A DNA stretch of 58,953 nucleotides, taken from contig JAJQBS010000041.1 of the NCBI GenBank assembly GCA_021203145.1, positions 1 to 58,953 of the forward strand. Reading direction: 5' to 3'. The notes under the pieces were generated by a model. The model saw only the letters and a program-made list of their open reading frames with translations, was not told the origin of the DNA and searched no databases. Shown here one piece after another: positions 8,352 to 15,495 of the stretch. The first letter of the stretch is position 1. Every line of letters begins with the position of its first letter. This DNA comes from Lachnospiraceae bacterium (lineage in GTDB: Bacteria > Bacillota > Clostridia > Lachnospirales > Lachnospiraceae). The position numbers and the translations under genes were made by a program.

Positions 8352-8780
8352 ATGGCGGATTTGAGCAGGTTCCATGAGGCACAGAAGTATGATTACGACA
8401 TAGCATTATCCGAAATAAAGAATGGAAGGAAAATGAGCTGTTGGATGTGGTACATATTTCCACAATTAAAAGGTCTCGGCATGAGCAGCATGGCTCGGTA
8501 CTATGGTATTTCGGATTTACAGGAAGCGCGGGAATATATGGCTGACGAGAAGCTCCGCAGCAATCTTCTGGAGATTTCCGGGGCATTGCTGGAGTTGGAC
8601 ACGGATAATCCCACATCTGTCATGGGGGTTCCGGATGACATGAAACTTTGCTCGTGCATGACCCTGTTTGCGAAAGCGGCACCAGATGAAAAAGTGTTTT
8701 TTGCTGTACTGGATAAATTTTTCCATGGCGAGCCGGACCAAAGAACCCTTGCTATGATTAAGGAAAATGGAGACGAGTAA
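8352..8780 (+). CDS. DUF1810 family protein
   Basis: 142 residues, the usual length for DUF1810. Typical features are the N-terminal LSRFHEAQKYDYDIALSEI, the very conserved KMSCWMWYIFPQLKGLG, and C-terminal FFHGEPDQRTLAMI. The family is uncharacterised but is often met beside macro and NADAR genes, so a role in ADP-ribose or NAD+ metabolism is plausible (inference). GGGG lies about 9 nt before ATG 8352. The gap to the upstream glycohydrolase is about 107 bp and the next gene starts 18 bp downstream, suggesting co-transcription with the latter. Confidence 0.82.
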   Translation: MADLSRFHEAQKYDYDIALSEIKNGRKMSCWMWYIFPQLKGLGMSSMARYYGISDLQEAREYMADEKLRSNLLEISGALLELDTDNPTSVMGVPDDMKLCSCMTLFAKAAPDEKVFFAVLDKFFHGEPDQRTLAMIKENGDE

Positions 8781-8798
8781 TTTCGGAAGGCTGTTGTT

Positions 8799-9986
8799 AT
8801 GGGCGGTTCCTTTAACCCGCCGACAGTGGCTCACAGAGAGCTAATGAAGTGCGCAATTGATAGCGAGGAAGCATATATGAACCTGGAAATTAAGTTTAAG
8901 GACAATTATTCAGCGGACGGTGTTTATACCATACGGGCAGACGATTATGATACTGCCGCTTTGTATTGGGCTGACCGTAACGGGGCACTGCCCGAATGGA
9001 CGGCGTTTGGATATGTAAAAATCGAAGCGGGTCTGGGCAGCCTTGATTTTGGCGGCGGGCGGTCTGTTCCATTTGAGGCAACACATGTCTTTGTGAAAGC
9101 TTTCCGCACGAGTGCACCCGATTGCGTGGAGGAACTTTTCCCGATTGAAAGAGAACACGGAATGGAATGCGGTCAATCACTTCTCCGCTGCGGCATTCTC
9201 ACCGATTTACACCTGACGAGGAAAGCGGGAACCGTGAAATGGGCATTGAGGGCAGCTGCTGATGCGGATTGTATTTTACTTCTTGGCGACATGACCAATG
9301 ACGGAACCAATGAGGAGTTCCGATTATTTGAGGATTGCCTGAATGAGACGGTTCCTGGCATTCCAGTGTACTGCGTCAATGGGAATCATGACCTCATGAC
9401 GGCTGTGGATGAATATGCAGATTTTCAAAAGCGGATAGCATGTTGGAAGTCTGAAACGAAAAACATATGCCATGTGGCTTTCAATGGGATTGACATGATC
9501 GGTGTTAATGCGGGTGCGTTGTGGGCCAGGGACATTATGCGGATTACGCCGGAGCAGCTTGAATACCTTGATTCGCTTTTGGGACAAGACAGGGACGACT
9601 GGAAGATTGTGCTGTGCCATACCCCATTGAGCAGGAACATGCCGGTACGCAACGGTCATCTATCCAAATACCTGAGCAGGGATAAACAATTGCAGGAAAT
9701 CATAGATGCGCACGAGCATGTAATTTTCCTATCAGGGCATACGCATTTATCTCCCAATTTAGACTCCGGAGTTGTAAGCTTTGATTCTTCAAGAAACAAT
9801 CTGTATGTCAACTGTGGAAGCATCCGTCCGACGGAGCTTGGAAAAGAAGCGGCTTTGGCCTTGCCTGCGTGGAAAGAAGGAAATGTCGTGGAACTGAGGA
9901 TAATGGAAAAGGCACTGGAAGTCCGTATGCGCACCATACACACGAGAAAATGGATTTCAAGGGGATATTATTTTATCAATCTATAG
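8799..9986 (+). CDS. Metallophosphoesterase with a fused nucleotidyltransferase-like N-terminal stub
   Basis: 395 codons. Residues 1-21 (MGGSFNPPTVAHRELMKCAI) are the nucleotide-binding start of a NadD/cytidylyltransferase fold, cut off after the HxGH-like region. From ATG 8877 (with GAGGAAG upstream) the protein is a complete metallophosphoesterase: a beta-rich N-terminal domain (residues about 27-120, YSADGVYTIRADDYDTAALY), then the calcineurin-like core with DLHL (metal-binding Asp/His), LLGDMTNDG, NGNHD, CHTPL and SGHTH. These give the expected D-x-H, GD, GNHD, H and GHxH metal ligands. I infer a deletion that joined the head of a nucleotidyltransferase gene in frame to the phosphoesterase; translation may use either start. 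Substrate unknown; the family cleaves phosphomono- or diesters, and the neighbours suggest a nucleotide sugar or ADP-ribose product. Confidence 0.8.
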   Translation: MGGSFNPPTVAHRELMKCAIDSEEAYMNLEIKFKDNYSADGVYTIRADDYDTAALYWADRNGALPEWTAFGYVKIEAGLGSLDFGGGRSVPFEATHVFVKAFRTSAPDCVEELFPIEREHGMECGQSLLRCGILTDLHLTRKAGTVKWALRAAADADCILLLGDMTNDGTNEEFRLFEDCLNETVPGIPVYCVNGNHDLMTAVDEYADFQKRIACWKSETKNICHVAFNGIDMIGVNAGALWARDIMRITPEQLEYLDSLLGQDRDDWKIVLCHTPLSRNMPVRNGHLSKYLSRDKQLQEIIDAHEHVIFLSGHTHLSPNLDSGVVSFDSSRNNLYVNCGSIRPTELGKEAALALPAWKEGNVVELRIMEKALEVRMRTIHTRKWISRGYYFINL

Positions 9987-10210
9987 CCGTAAAAAGGATG
10001 ACAACCATTTGACTAAGCATGCGATCATCTGATTCGCCTGTATATGGTTCTTCGTAGAAGCTGTAAACCGAAGGACGGATCGTCGTTTTATTTTGTATCC
10101 CCCCGGTGTACTGCCTGCAGCAAAAGTATGCTATATTGGAATCATCGCAGGAAAGCAGGAAAAAGTCTTAAATGTACTGTGGAATAACGAAAAAGGAAGG
10201 TGGGATTATA

Positions 10211-11056
10211 ATGAAATTTCTGAATGGCTTATTCAACAAAAAGCGAGATACCGTGCAGAATACGTCATCAAAATCGAATCCGCAGGAGACGGCACAGAAC
10301 ATGCAGCAGTCAACGGAAGTATTACTTGCCATGGCAGAAAGATTCTTAAATGAGGGGCACGAAGGCAGGGCATTTCAGATGTATAAAAGCATCGCCGCCG
10401 GTTCCAATCCGACGGCCCAATATAATCTTGGAAGCCTTTATGCACAGGGGAAAGGAACGGAGCAGAGCTTTTTAGAGGGCGCGTACTGGTTCCGGCAGGC
10501 AGAGAAATCAGGAGACGAGCAGGCGGGCAAGATGGTAAAAAAATGCGAGCTTGACTACATCCGGCAGTATTTGACGACCGATACACCAAAAGCTCTGTAT
10601 GAGAGAATGAAGAACTTTGTGGCATATGTTTATCCTGATGAGCTGGCCGATCTCCTGATAAAGCGTGAGCTGACTGTTTTGGGAATGCACCATTTTAACC
10701 AGAAGAATTACGCGGGCGCCGCAAAGCTTCTTCGTGCATCGGTGGAATTCTGTAACGACGGACAGGCGCAGAACTTCCTCGGGGTGCTGTATAACGCCGG
10801 AGCCGGTGTTTCGCAGAACGATCTTGTCGCCCTGTATTGGCTGGACCGTGCAGTAGACAATGGATATAAGGATGCGAGGAAGGACAGAGAGGGCATTCTT
10901 AATGCATACAGGACATCGCTTTCCGCAACAGAGTTTCAGGAATATTTTGAACGTTTATCAAGCTGGTGCGAAACCGGCACTGCGGATATTGCTGCTTTGC
11001 CACAGAAGGCAAAGTATTGGAAAGACATATCCATGCCCGAAAGAAGGAATCTCTAG
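10211..11056 (+). CDS. Sel1-like repeat protein
   Basis: 281 residues. Sel1/TPR-type helical repeats are visible as AFQMYKSIAAGSNPTAQYNL, YAQGKGTEQSFLEGAYWFRQ and, later, AQNFLGVLYNAGAGVSQNDL with ALYWLDRAVDNGYKDA. Such repeats bind protein partners. There is no signal peptide or membrane segment, so it is probably cytoplasmic. ATG 10211 is chosen because AGGAAGG lies just upstream; a longer in-frame reading to 10172 has no ribosome site. It is flanked by a 224-bp gap upstream (no clear element seen) and a strong terminator downstream, so it appears to be a single-gene unit. Partner unknown. Confidence 0.78.
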   Translation: MKFLNGLFNKKRDTVQNTSSKSNPQETAQNMQQSTEVLLAMAERFLNEGHEGRAFQMYKSIAAGSNPTAQYNLGSLYAQGKGTEQSFLEGAYWFRQAEKSGDEQAGKMVKKCELDYIRQYLTTDTPKALYERMKNFVAYVYPDELADLLIKRELTVLGMHHFNQKNYAGAAKLLRASVEFCNDGQAQNFLGVLYNAGAGVSQNDLVALYWLDRAVDNGYKDARKDREGILNAYRTSLSATEFQEYFERLSSWCETGTADIAALPQKAKYWKDISMPERRNL

Positions 11057-11226
11057 GTTACTTTTCTCATAGATAAAACAAGCTGCATTCTTAACACTGA
11101 ATTATCCTGCAGGAGATTTTGACAGGCGAAAAATCTTTCCAGAATAATACAAAGAATCAATCGTTGTGAATTTGCAGTGTACAAAAACGTATATTCATGA
11201 GCGGAAGCATGCTGCCGGTTAAGCGT

Positions 11227-11256
11227 AAAAAACAGAGGCAATAGCCTCTGTTTTTT
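11227..11256. terminator. Strong bidirectional terminator
   Basis: Perfect 13-bp inverted repeat AAAAAACAGAGGC / GCCTCTGTTTTTT with a 4-nt loop. A/T flanks on both sides allow it to end both the Sel1-protein gene (+) and the decarboxylase operon (-). Confidence 0.85.
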
Positions 11257-11257
11257 G

Positions 11258-11310
11258 TATGCACAGAGCCGGGCAAGGAGTTTTGCGGCTAAAGTCGCAC
11301 CCGGCTCGCA
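11258..11310 (+). repeat. Palindromic TATGCACA element, copy A
   Basis: TATGCACA, then outer stem GAGCCGGG/CCCGGCTC, 5'-side bulge CAAGGAGTT, inner stem TGCGGC/GTCGCA and loop TAAA. Same architecture as copies at 26134, 27380, 40291 and 41525. Intergenic, directly after a terminator. Confidence 0.7.
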
Positions 11311-11333
11311 CGGACGGACAGGGTGTTATACTG

Positions 11334-11465
11334 CTATTTTCTGTGATTCGTCAGCTTTCCCATTAGCCATACGACCAGCATAATCAGGATAATTGCTACG
11401 AAAATGCCGCTCATTCCTTTGCCCATGATCTGAACAGCCGCGATGATGGTTTCCATACGTGTCAT
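11334..11465 (-). CDS. Small OadG/MmdE-like subunit of a Na+-translocating decarboxylase
   Basis: 43-residue membrane peptide: a short N-terminus, one strong hydrophobic helix (about residues 20-35, GIFVAIILIMLVVWLMG) and a basic tail (KLTNHRK). AGGAGG precedes ATG 11465. It lies 32 bp downstream of an OadB-type gene on the same strand. Na+-pumping decarboxylases need a small single-helix subunit (OadG, about 80 residues, or the roughly 55-residue epsilon subunit of methylmalonyl-CoA decarboxylase) to hold the complex together; position and topology fit that role, though sequence identity is too low to be sure. It is too short for most gene finders. Confidence 0.65.
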   Translation of the reverse strand: MTRMETIIAAVQIMGKGMSGIFVAIILIMLVVWLMGKLTNHRK

Positions 11466-11497
11466 TTTGTTTTCCTCCTATTTCTTGCAGATGCCTG

Positions 11498-12634
11498 TTA
11501 CAGATAGCTTGCTACGATCTGGATGACCAGGCCGCCGGCGATGACGGACGCAATCTGTCCGGAAACGTTTGCTCCGGCAGCGTGCATCAGAATGATGTTT
11601 CCATGCTCTTCTTCATCGGCCATCTTCTGCACGACGCGGGAAGCCATGGGGAAGGCGGAGATTCCTGCTGCTCCGATCATGGGGTTGATTTTTTCCTTCC
11701 GGAAAAGATTGAGGACTTTGGCCAGCAGTACGCCGCCGATGGTGTCAAAGATAAACGCCAGCAGGCCGATGCACAGAACCAGAATGGTGTCTCTCGTTAC
11801 AAAAGCATCCGCCTGCATGCTGAAGGAAATGGTCAGCCCCAGAAGCAGCGTGATCAGGTTGGTCAGCGTTGTCTGCGCGGCTTCGGAGAGCGCGTTCAGG
11901 ACGCCGCATTCCCGCAGCAGATTGCCGAACATCAGAAAGCCGACCAGCGCGATCGAAGAGGGGGCGACCATGCCGACGATGATCGTCACGACAATCGGAA
12001 ACGCGATACGAGTGGTTTTGCTCACATCCGCAGGGCGGTATTCCATATGAATGGTGCGCTCTTTTTTTGTGGTAATCGCCCGGATGACGATGGGCTGTAT
12101 AATGGGTACGAGAGCCATATAGGAGTATGCGGCCACCGCGATTGCTCCGGTGTAGGAGGAATCCAGAACCTGCGATACCAGAATGGCCGTGGGTCCGTCG
12201 GCCGCGCCGATGATGCCGATGGATGCCGCGTCGGCCAGTGGGAATCCCAGCAGGGCCGCGAAAAGAATGGCGGCAAAAATACCGAACTGGCAGCCGGCTC
12301 CGAAGAGAAACATCACCGGATTTGAGAGCAGCGGCCCAAAATCGATCATGGCGCCGATGCCGATAAACAGCAGTGTGGGCAGTGCTTCCGAGGCACCGAT
12401 GCCGATCTCATAGAGCCATTCGATGATGCCGGTGACTTCTACCGTCCCCTGTACCGTCTGGTTGAGGACGCCTGTTAATGGCAGATTGACCAGTATCGCG
12501 CCGAAGCCCATCGGAAGCAGCAGAGAGGGCTCGCATCCCTTCTTAATGGCGAGCCATATCAGCAGGATTCCGACCAGATACATCACGATCTGCTGCCATG
12601 TGACACTTAGAATACCTTCCAGTAAAAATTGCAT
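11498..12634 (-). CDS. oadB: Na+-translocating decarboxylase beta subunit (OadB/GcdB/MmdB type)
   Basis: 378-residue integral membrane protein with about ten helices. Family motifs include NPVMFLFGAGCQFGIF, the Na+-site segment GIIGAADGPTAI (conserved Asp), and C-terminal MHAAGANVSGQIASVIAGG. The subunit couples decarboxylation of a carboxybiotin carrier to Na+ export. GGGAGG precedes ATG 12634. No carboxyltransferase or biotin-carrier gene is adjacent, so the soluble subunits must be encoded elsewhere, or the substrate (oxaloacetate, methylmalonyl-CoA or glutaconyl-CoA) is undefined. It is preceded by a long leader with a terminator-like hairpin and a good promoter, suggesting attenuation control. 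Confidence 0.88.
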   Translation of the reverse strand: MQFLLEGILSVTWQQIVMYLVGILLIWLAIKKGCEPSLLLPMGFGAILVNLPLTGVLNQTVQGTVEVTGIIEWLYEIGIGASEALPTLLFIGIGAMIDFGPLLSNPVMFLFGAGCQFGIFAAILFAALLGFPLADAASIGIIGAADGPTAILVSQVLDSSYTGAIAVAAYSYMALVPIIQPIVIRAITTKKERTIHMEYRPADVSKTTRIAFPIVVTIIVGMVAPSSIALVGFLMFGNLLRECGVLNALSEAAQTTLTNLITLLLGLTISFSMQADAFVTRDTILVLCIGLLAFIFDTIGGVLLAKVLNLFRKEKINPMIGAAGISAFPMASRVVQKMADEEEHGNIILMHAAGANVSGQIASVIAGGLVIQIVASYL

Positions 12635-12677
12635 GTTTTCCTCCCTTGTTTTGATAATTGTTTAGATTCCTTTTTTA

Positions 12678-12699
12678 TTATGCACAGAACCGGGCAAAA
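12678..12699 (+). repeat. Partial copy of the TATGCACA element (copy B)
   Basis: TTATGCACAGAACCGGGCAA matches the first 20 bases of copy A (TATGCACAGAGCCGGGCAAGG) but then diverges. It sits next to the T-rich end of the oadB leader hairpin. Confidence 0.5.
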
Positions 12700-12747
12700 A
12701 GAAAAGACCTTTATTGCACACAAAAAAATGCATGCAATAAAAGTCTT
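12690..12747 (-). terminator. Attenuator-like hairpin in the oadB leader
   Basis: On the - strand, arms 12747-12733 (AAGACTTTTATTGCA) and 12718-12704 (TGCAATAAAGGTCTT) pair over 15 bp with one G-U, followed by TTTCTTTTTG. It lies about 60 nt upstream of the oadB start and inside its transcript, so it would end transcription unless prevented. This is the expression-platform layout of a riboswitch. Confidence 0.7.
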
Positions 12748-12918
12748 GCCATTTCAACTAAAAAGCGGATATTTCTATCGTCCTGACGCCTTAAAGTCCG
12801 CCTGACGGCGGCGGCTACTCCCTTTTATCCCGGCTGCAGATCCACGGTTCTGTCACTGCTCCTGACGCTTGCAGGATACTTACAAGGCGCTGACAGGGCG
12901 CGGATCCTTTGCACATCT
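12748..12918 (-). promoter_or_regulatory. Structured leader, candidate riboswitch aptamer upstream of oadB
   Basis: About 170 nt between the promoter and the attenuator on the - strand. The first part can fold as nested stems (GATCC/GGATC around CTGTCA/TGACAG, with TCCTG/CAGGA inside). The second part has GGATA/TATCC enclosing AAAGGGAGTAG, a CCGCC/GGCGG hairpin, and purine-rich AAGGCGTCAGGACGATAGAAA. GGGAGTAG recalls the GGGGAGUAG of Mn2+ (yybP-ykoY) riboswitches, while a Na+ sensor would make functional sense ahead of a Na+ pump. I cannot assign a class; it may be new. Confidence 0.5.
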
Positions 12919-12924
12919 GGGGGC

Positions 12925-12952
12925 ATTATAGCACAGATAAGAAAAATGTCCA
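12925..12952 (-). promoter_or_regulatory. Promoter of the oadB transcript
   Basis: - strand TGGACA (12952-12947), 16-bp spacer, perfect TATAAT (12930-12925). Initiation near 12918 would give a leader of about 285 nt before oadB. Confidence 0.7.
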
Positions 12953-13127
12953 GATGTTTTTTTCTTCACAGGCTGAAGATTTTTTCAGCGAAGATTTTTT
13001 CAGGTTTTCCAGAGACAGATTTCCAGAGATTTCCGGGATAGAAAACCTGTTTCGAAATCATCTGGTTTTGCTGTCTGTGAGTCCTGACTAGCAGAATTAT
13101 GCTGAATTATGGCCGTTTCGGATTGGG

Positions 13128-13155
13128 TTGTAATTTTCTGATTCCTGGGTATAAT
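13128..13155 (+). promoter_or_regulatory. Promoter of the D-2-hydroxyacid dehydrogenase gene
   Basis: TTGTAA (13128-13133), 16-bp spacer, perfect TATAAT (13150-13155). The implied leader is about 130 nt and is highly structured. Confidence 0.7.
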
Positions 13156-13211
13156 ATAACTTGCAAGAAGTTCGCGGCGCTTGCGGCGGACTTTTCTTGA
13201 TAGGTTAACGA

Positions 13212-13267
13212 CAGAATCATAAAGCTGCGAAGCAGCGACAGATGTGCGTCTGCACAGCTGGATTCTG
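13212..13267 (+). promoter_or_regulatory. Three-way-junction RNA in the ldh leader
   Basis: CAGAATC (13212-13218) pairs with GATTCTG (13261-13267) and encloses two hairpins, GCTGC/GCAGC (13224-13236, GAA loop) and TGTGC/GCACA (13243-13256). Just upstream is another stem, CAAGAAGT with ACTTTTCTTG around a GC-rich core (13163-13200). The junction ends only about 10 nt before the AGGAAAGGGG ribosome site of the dehydrogenase gene, so it could act on translation or mRNA stability. No known class recognised. Confidence 0.5.
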
Positions 13268-13294
13268 GAGTAATGAGCAGGAAAGGGGATTTAA

Positions 13295-14284
13295 ATGAAA
13301 CTATTATTTTTTGGCGCGAAAGGCTATGATAAGAAATATTTTCTTCCTCTGATGGAGCAGGAAAAGTATGCGGATATTGATATCAAGTTTATCGAGGCGG
13401 ACCTGACGCCAAATACGGCGCAGCTGGCTGACGGATATGAGGCAGTGTGTGCGTTTGTGAATATGGACCTTGGGGAGCAGACGATTGAGCTGCTGCACCG
13501 GTGCGGCGTCCGGCTGATTCTGATGCGGTGTGCGGGCTTTAACAATGTGGACCTGGGGAAGGCAAAGGAGTACCAGATTCGTGTCGCCCGTGTGCCGGGC
13601 TATTCGCCGGAGTCGGTCGCGGAGCATGCGATGGCGCTGGCATTGACCGCGAGCAGGCGCCTTCATAAGGCTTATATTAAAGTGCGTGAGAATAACTACA
13701 GCCTCAACGGACTGCTGGGCGTCTCGTTTTATGGACGGACTGCCGGCATAGTGGGCACAGGCCGCATAGGCGCGGCGATGGCACGGATCTGCCGCGGCTT
13801 TGGCATGAAGGTGCTCGCCAACGACAGGTATCCGAACAAAAGTCTGGACTTTGTGGAATACGTGGAGCTGGACGAACTGCTTGGCAGGTCGGATCTGATT
13901 TCGCTGCACTGTCCGCTGACCCAGGAGACGCACCACATGATCAATCTGGAGACGATTGGGAAAATGAAGGATGGCGTGATTCTGGTAAACACCTCCCGTG
14001 GCGGCCTGATCCGGACGGACGACCTGATCAAGGGGATCCGTGACAATAAATTTTTCGCGGTCGGCCTGGATGTCTATGAGGAAGAGGACGATTCCGTGTT
14101 CGAGGATCTTTCAGACGAAATCATGCAGCATTCGACAGTGGCGCGGCTGCTTTCCTTCCCGAATGTCATTGTGACATCCCATCAGGGCTTCTTTACGGAG
14201 GAGGCTATGTGCGCGATCAGCGAAACAACCATGGAAAACGCGCTCGCCTTTGCGCGGGGAGAGATCGGGCCGAATGAACTTTGA
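13295..14284 (+). CDS. D-2-hydroxyacid dehydrogenase, probably D-lactate dehydrogenase
   Basis: 329 residues, the usual size for NAD-dependent D-lactate dehydrogenases. The N-terminal substrate domain has MRCAGFNNVDL and PGYSPESVAEHA; the nucleotide domain has GTGRIGAAMA (about residues 151-160). The catalytic triad is visible as NTSRGG (Arg), DVYEEED (Glu) and SHQGFF (His). It reduces pyruvate to D-lactate with NADH, regenerating NAD+ in fermentation. The start at ATG 13295 has AGGAAAGGGG upstream. It has its own promoter and structured leader and lies divergent from the Na+-decarboxylase unit, both linked to pyruvate/oxaloacetate metabolism. A 10-bp inverted repeat (CTTTGATAAA/TTTATCAAAG) overlaps the stop codon. 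Confidence 0.85.
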   Translation: MKLLFFGAKGYDKKYFLPLMEQEKYADIDIKFIEADLTPNTAQLADGYEAVCAFVNMDLGEQTIELLHRCGVRLILMRCAGFNNVDLGKAKEYQIRVARVPGYSPESVAEHAMALALTASRRLHKAYIKVRENNYSLNGLLGVSFYGRTAGIVGTGRIGAAMARICRGFGMKVLANDRYPNKSLDFVEYVELDELLGRSDLISLHCPLTQETHHMINLETIGKMKDGVILVNTSRGGLIRTDDLIKGIRDNKFFAVGLDVYEEEDDSVFEDLSDEIMQHSTVARLLSFPNVIVTSHQGFFTEEAMCAISETTMENALAFARGEIGPNEL

Positions 14285-14463
14285 TAAATGTGATTTATCA
14301 AAGAAAATTGGTTGTGGCTCGTGAATGATTGTGGTATGATTTTATGCAGTGGTTTAGAGACAGACATTCGTAAAAGTGAAACACGCAATACAGTAGTTTG
14401 ATAGAAGAAAATGGGTATGTAATTTCTGTCAGGCAGATACAGTTTCCAAACATGGAGGGGAAG

Positions 14464-14798
14464 ATGGAACAGATTTATATTAAAAAAACCAATATTAAAA
14501 AGGTACGCCATCTGAGCCAGATCGAGATTCCTGTATCAGGAGAGAAAATGAAGCATCTGATCCTTACAGGGAAAAACGGGAGCGGAAAGACTTCTCTTCT
14601 AAATGCAGTTTCTGAAGCTGTTGAGTCGCTGACGGTGAAGAAAGATTTAAGTGAAGCGGTTGATTATATCGAAAATGGAAAGGTCAGGATATTCCTGCTG
14701 TATACTCGTTGTTTCAAAAAGGTGAATTTGTTGTAGCTTATTATAAGGCAGATCGCGTTTTCAAAGCAGATATTCCTGAACATGTGGTAAAAGTAGAA
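14464..14798 (+). pseudogene. Septu PtuA-like AAA ATPase, N-terminal remnant with frameshift
   Basis: From ATG 14464 (GGAGGGGAAG upstream) about 75 codons encode the start of a RecF/AAA-type ATPase with a clear Walker A, LTGKNGSGKTSLLNAV. Near 14690 the frame shifts; the continuing family-like sequence (DIPAVYSLFQKGEFVVAYYK) is read in the next frame up to about 14798, where it joins an HNH-nuclease sequence. The rest of the ATPase, including Walker B, is gone. ATPase followed by HNH is the arrangement of Septu (PtuA-PtuB) defence systems and some retron effectors, so this is probably the wreck of one. The current reading frames stop at 14736 and cannot give an ATPase. Confidence 0.65.
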
Positions 14799-15241
14799 CG
14801 AACCTTACCTGCGCCAGCTTCCCTTGCCCGGGAAGCGAAAAAGGTAAATGGCAGTTATAGAGAACCGGATGTAATTGATCGTCTGTATCAGGACTTCCAC
14901 AATAAATGCTATATTTGCGAAATCGGGAAGTTACAGGATCCTCAGGTTGAGCACCTGTTGCCTCATTATGATGGCAGATATCCTGAGCGAAAATTTGACT
15001 GGAATAATTTGTTCTTGTCCTGAGGACACGTGCCAGCGCTCAGCGGCTGCATGAGTTGACGATGGAAATGGACAAACTCTACGCTGCGTTAGAGGAAGTT
15101 ATAGAATATCCAGAATCAGCATTTGCTCTGCGAAAGGCACAAGTTCTCTTGCGTCGTGAATCAGCGTTTGCGGCTTTTAAGCGCAATTATATTCGAGAAC
15201 ATCGGGATCTTTATCCAAAACTTTTTGCATACATAGCATGA
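14799..15241 (+). pseudogene. Septu PtuB-like HNH endonuclease, interrupted
   Basis: The frame continuing from the ATPase remnant reads an HNH nuclease: DRLYQDFHNKCYICE (first Cys pair), then VEHLLPHYDG and FDWNNLFLS. At 15021-15023 a TGA replaces what should be a cysteine in the following SCGHCN-type motif, and the reading continues in another frame (LRTRASAQRLHELTMEMDKL) to 15241, ending in FAAFKRNYIREHRD and LFAYIA, a typical C-terminus. Thus a nonsense or indel lesion, and probably loss of the second Cys pair, inactivate it. In intact PtuB-type proteins the HNH cleaves nucleic acid under control of the ATPase. Confidence 0.65.
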
Positions 15242-15354
15242 CGAAAAAATGCAGATACAGAATTAAATCATAGAACAAAATCACAGAACAAAATGGAATC
15301 AGGCGAATGCTGAGATTGCTCGAAATAGAAATTTAAGTGTAAGGACAGAACCAT

Positions 15355-15495
15355 ATGCAGGAACAATTTTCAAGGACAGAGCTTCTTCTGGGGAAGGATG
15401 CTATGGAGAAGCTCTTTGGCGTACGGGTGGCCGTGTTTGGATTAGGCGGCGTGGGATTTGATCGGAGAGGGCAGGTGATTAGATGGAGCAGATGA
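15355..15495 (+). pseudogene. tcdA: tcdA-like N-terminal stub
   Basis: 46 codons whose first 34 (QFSRTELLLGKDAMEKLFGV, then VAVFGLGGVG) match the start of the E1/ThiF-like tRNA threonylcarbamoyladenosine dehydratase, including its GxGGVG nucleotide-binding turn. The reading then changes to unrelated residues and stops at 15495, overlapping the rarA start by 13 nt. The remaining about 200 codons have been deleted. In related genomes tcdA and rarA are often neighbours, which supports the identification. No ribosome site is obvious. Confidence 0.65.

Noticed and set aside
10093..10353. 86-codon reading overlapping the Sel1-protein start
   Set aside because: It overlaps the real gene in another frame, lacks a family match and has no ribosome site.
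11459..12325. Long + strand reading opposite oadB
   Set aside because: Shadow of the conserved - strand membrane protein; composition (His/Gln/Arg-rich) is typical of antisense frames.
12748..12918. Firm assignment as a Mn2+ (yybP-ykoY) riboswitch
   Set aside because: Only GGGAGTAG matches; the other conserved joining sequences are not evident and the gene is a Na+ pump subunit.
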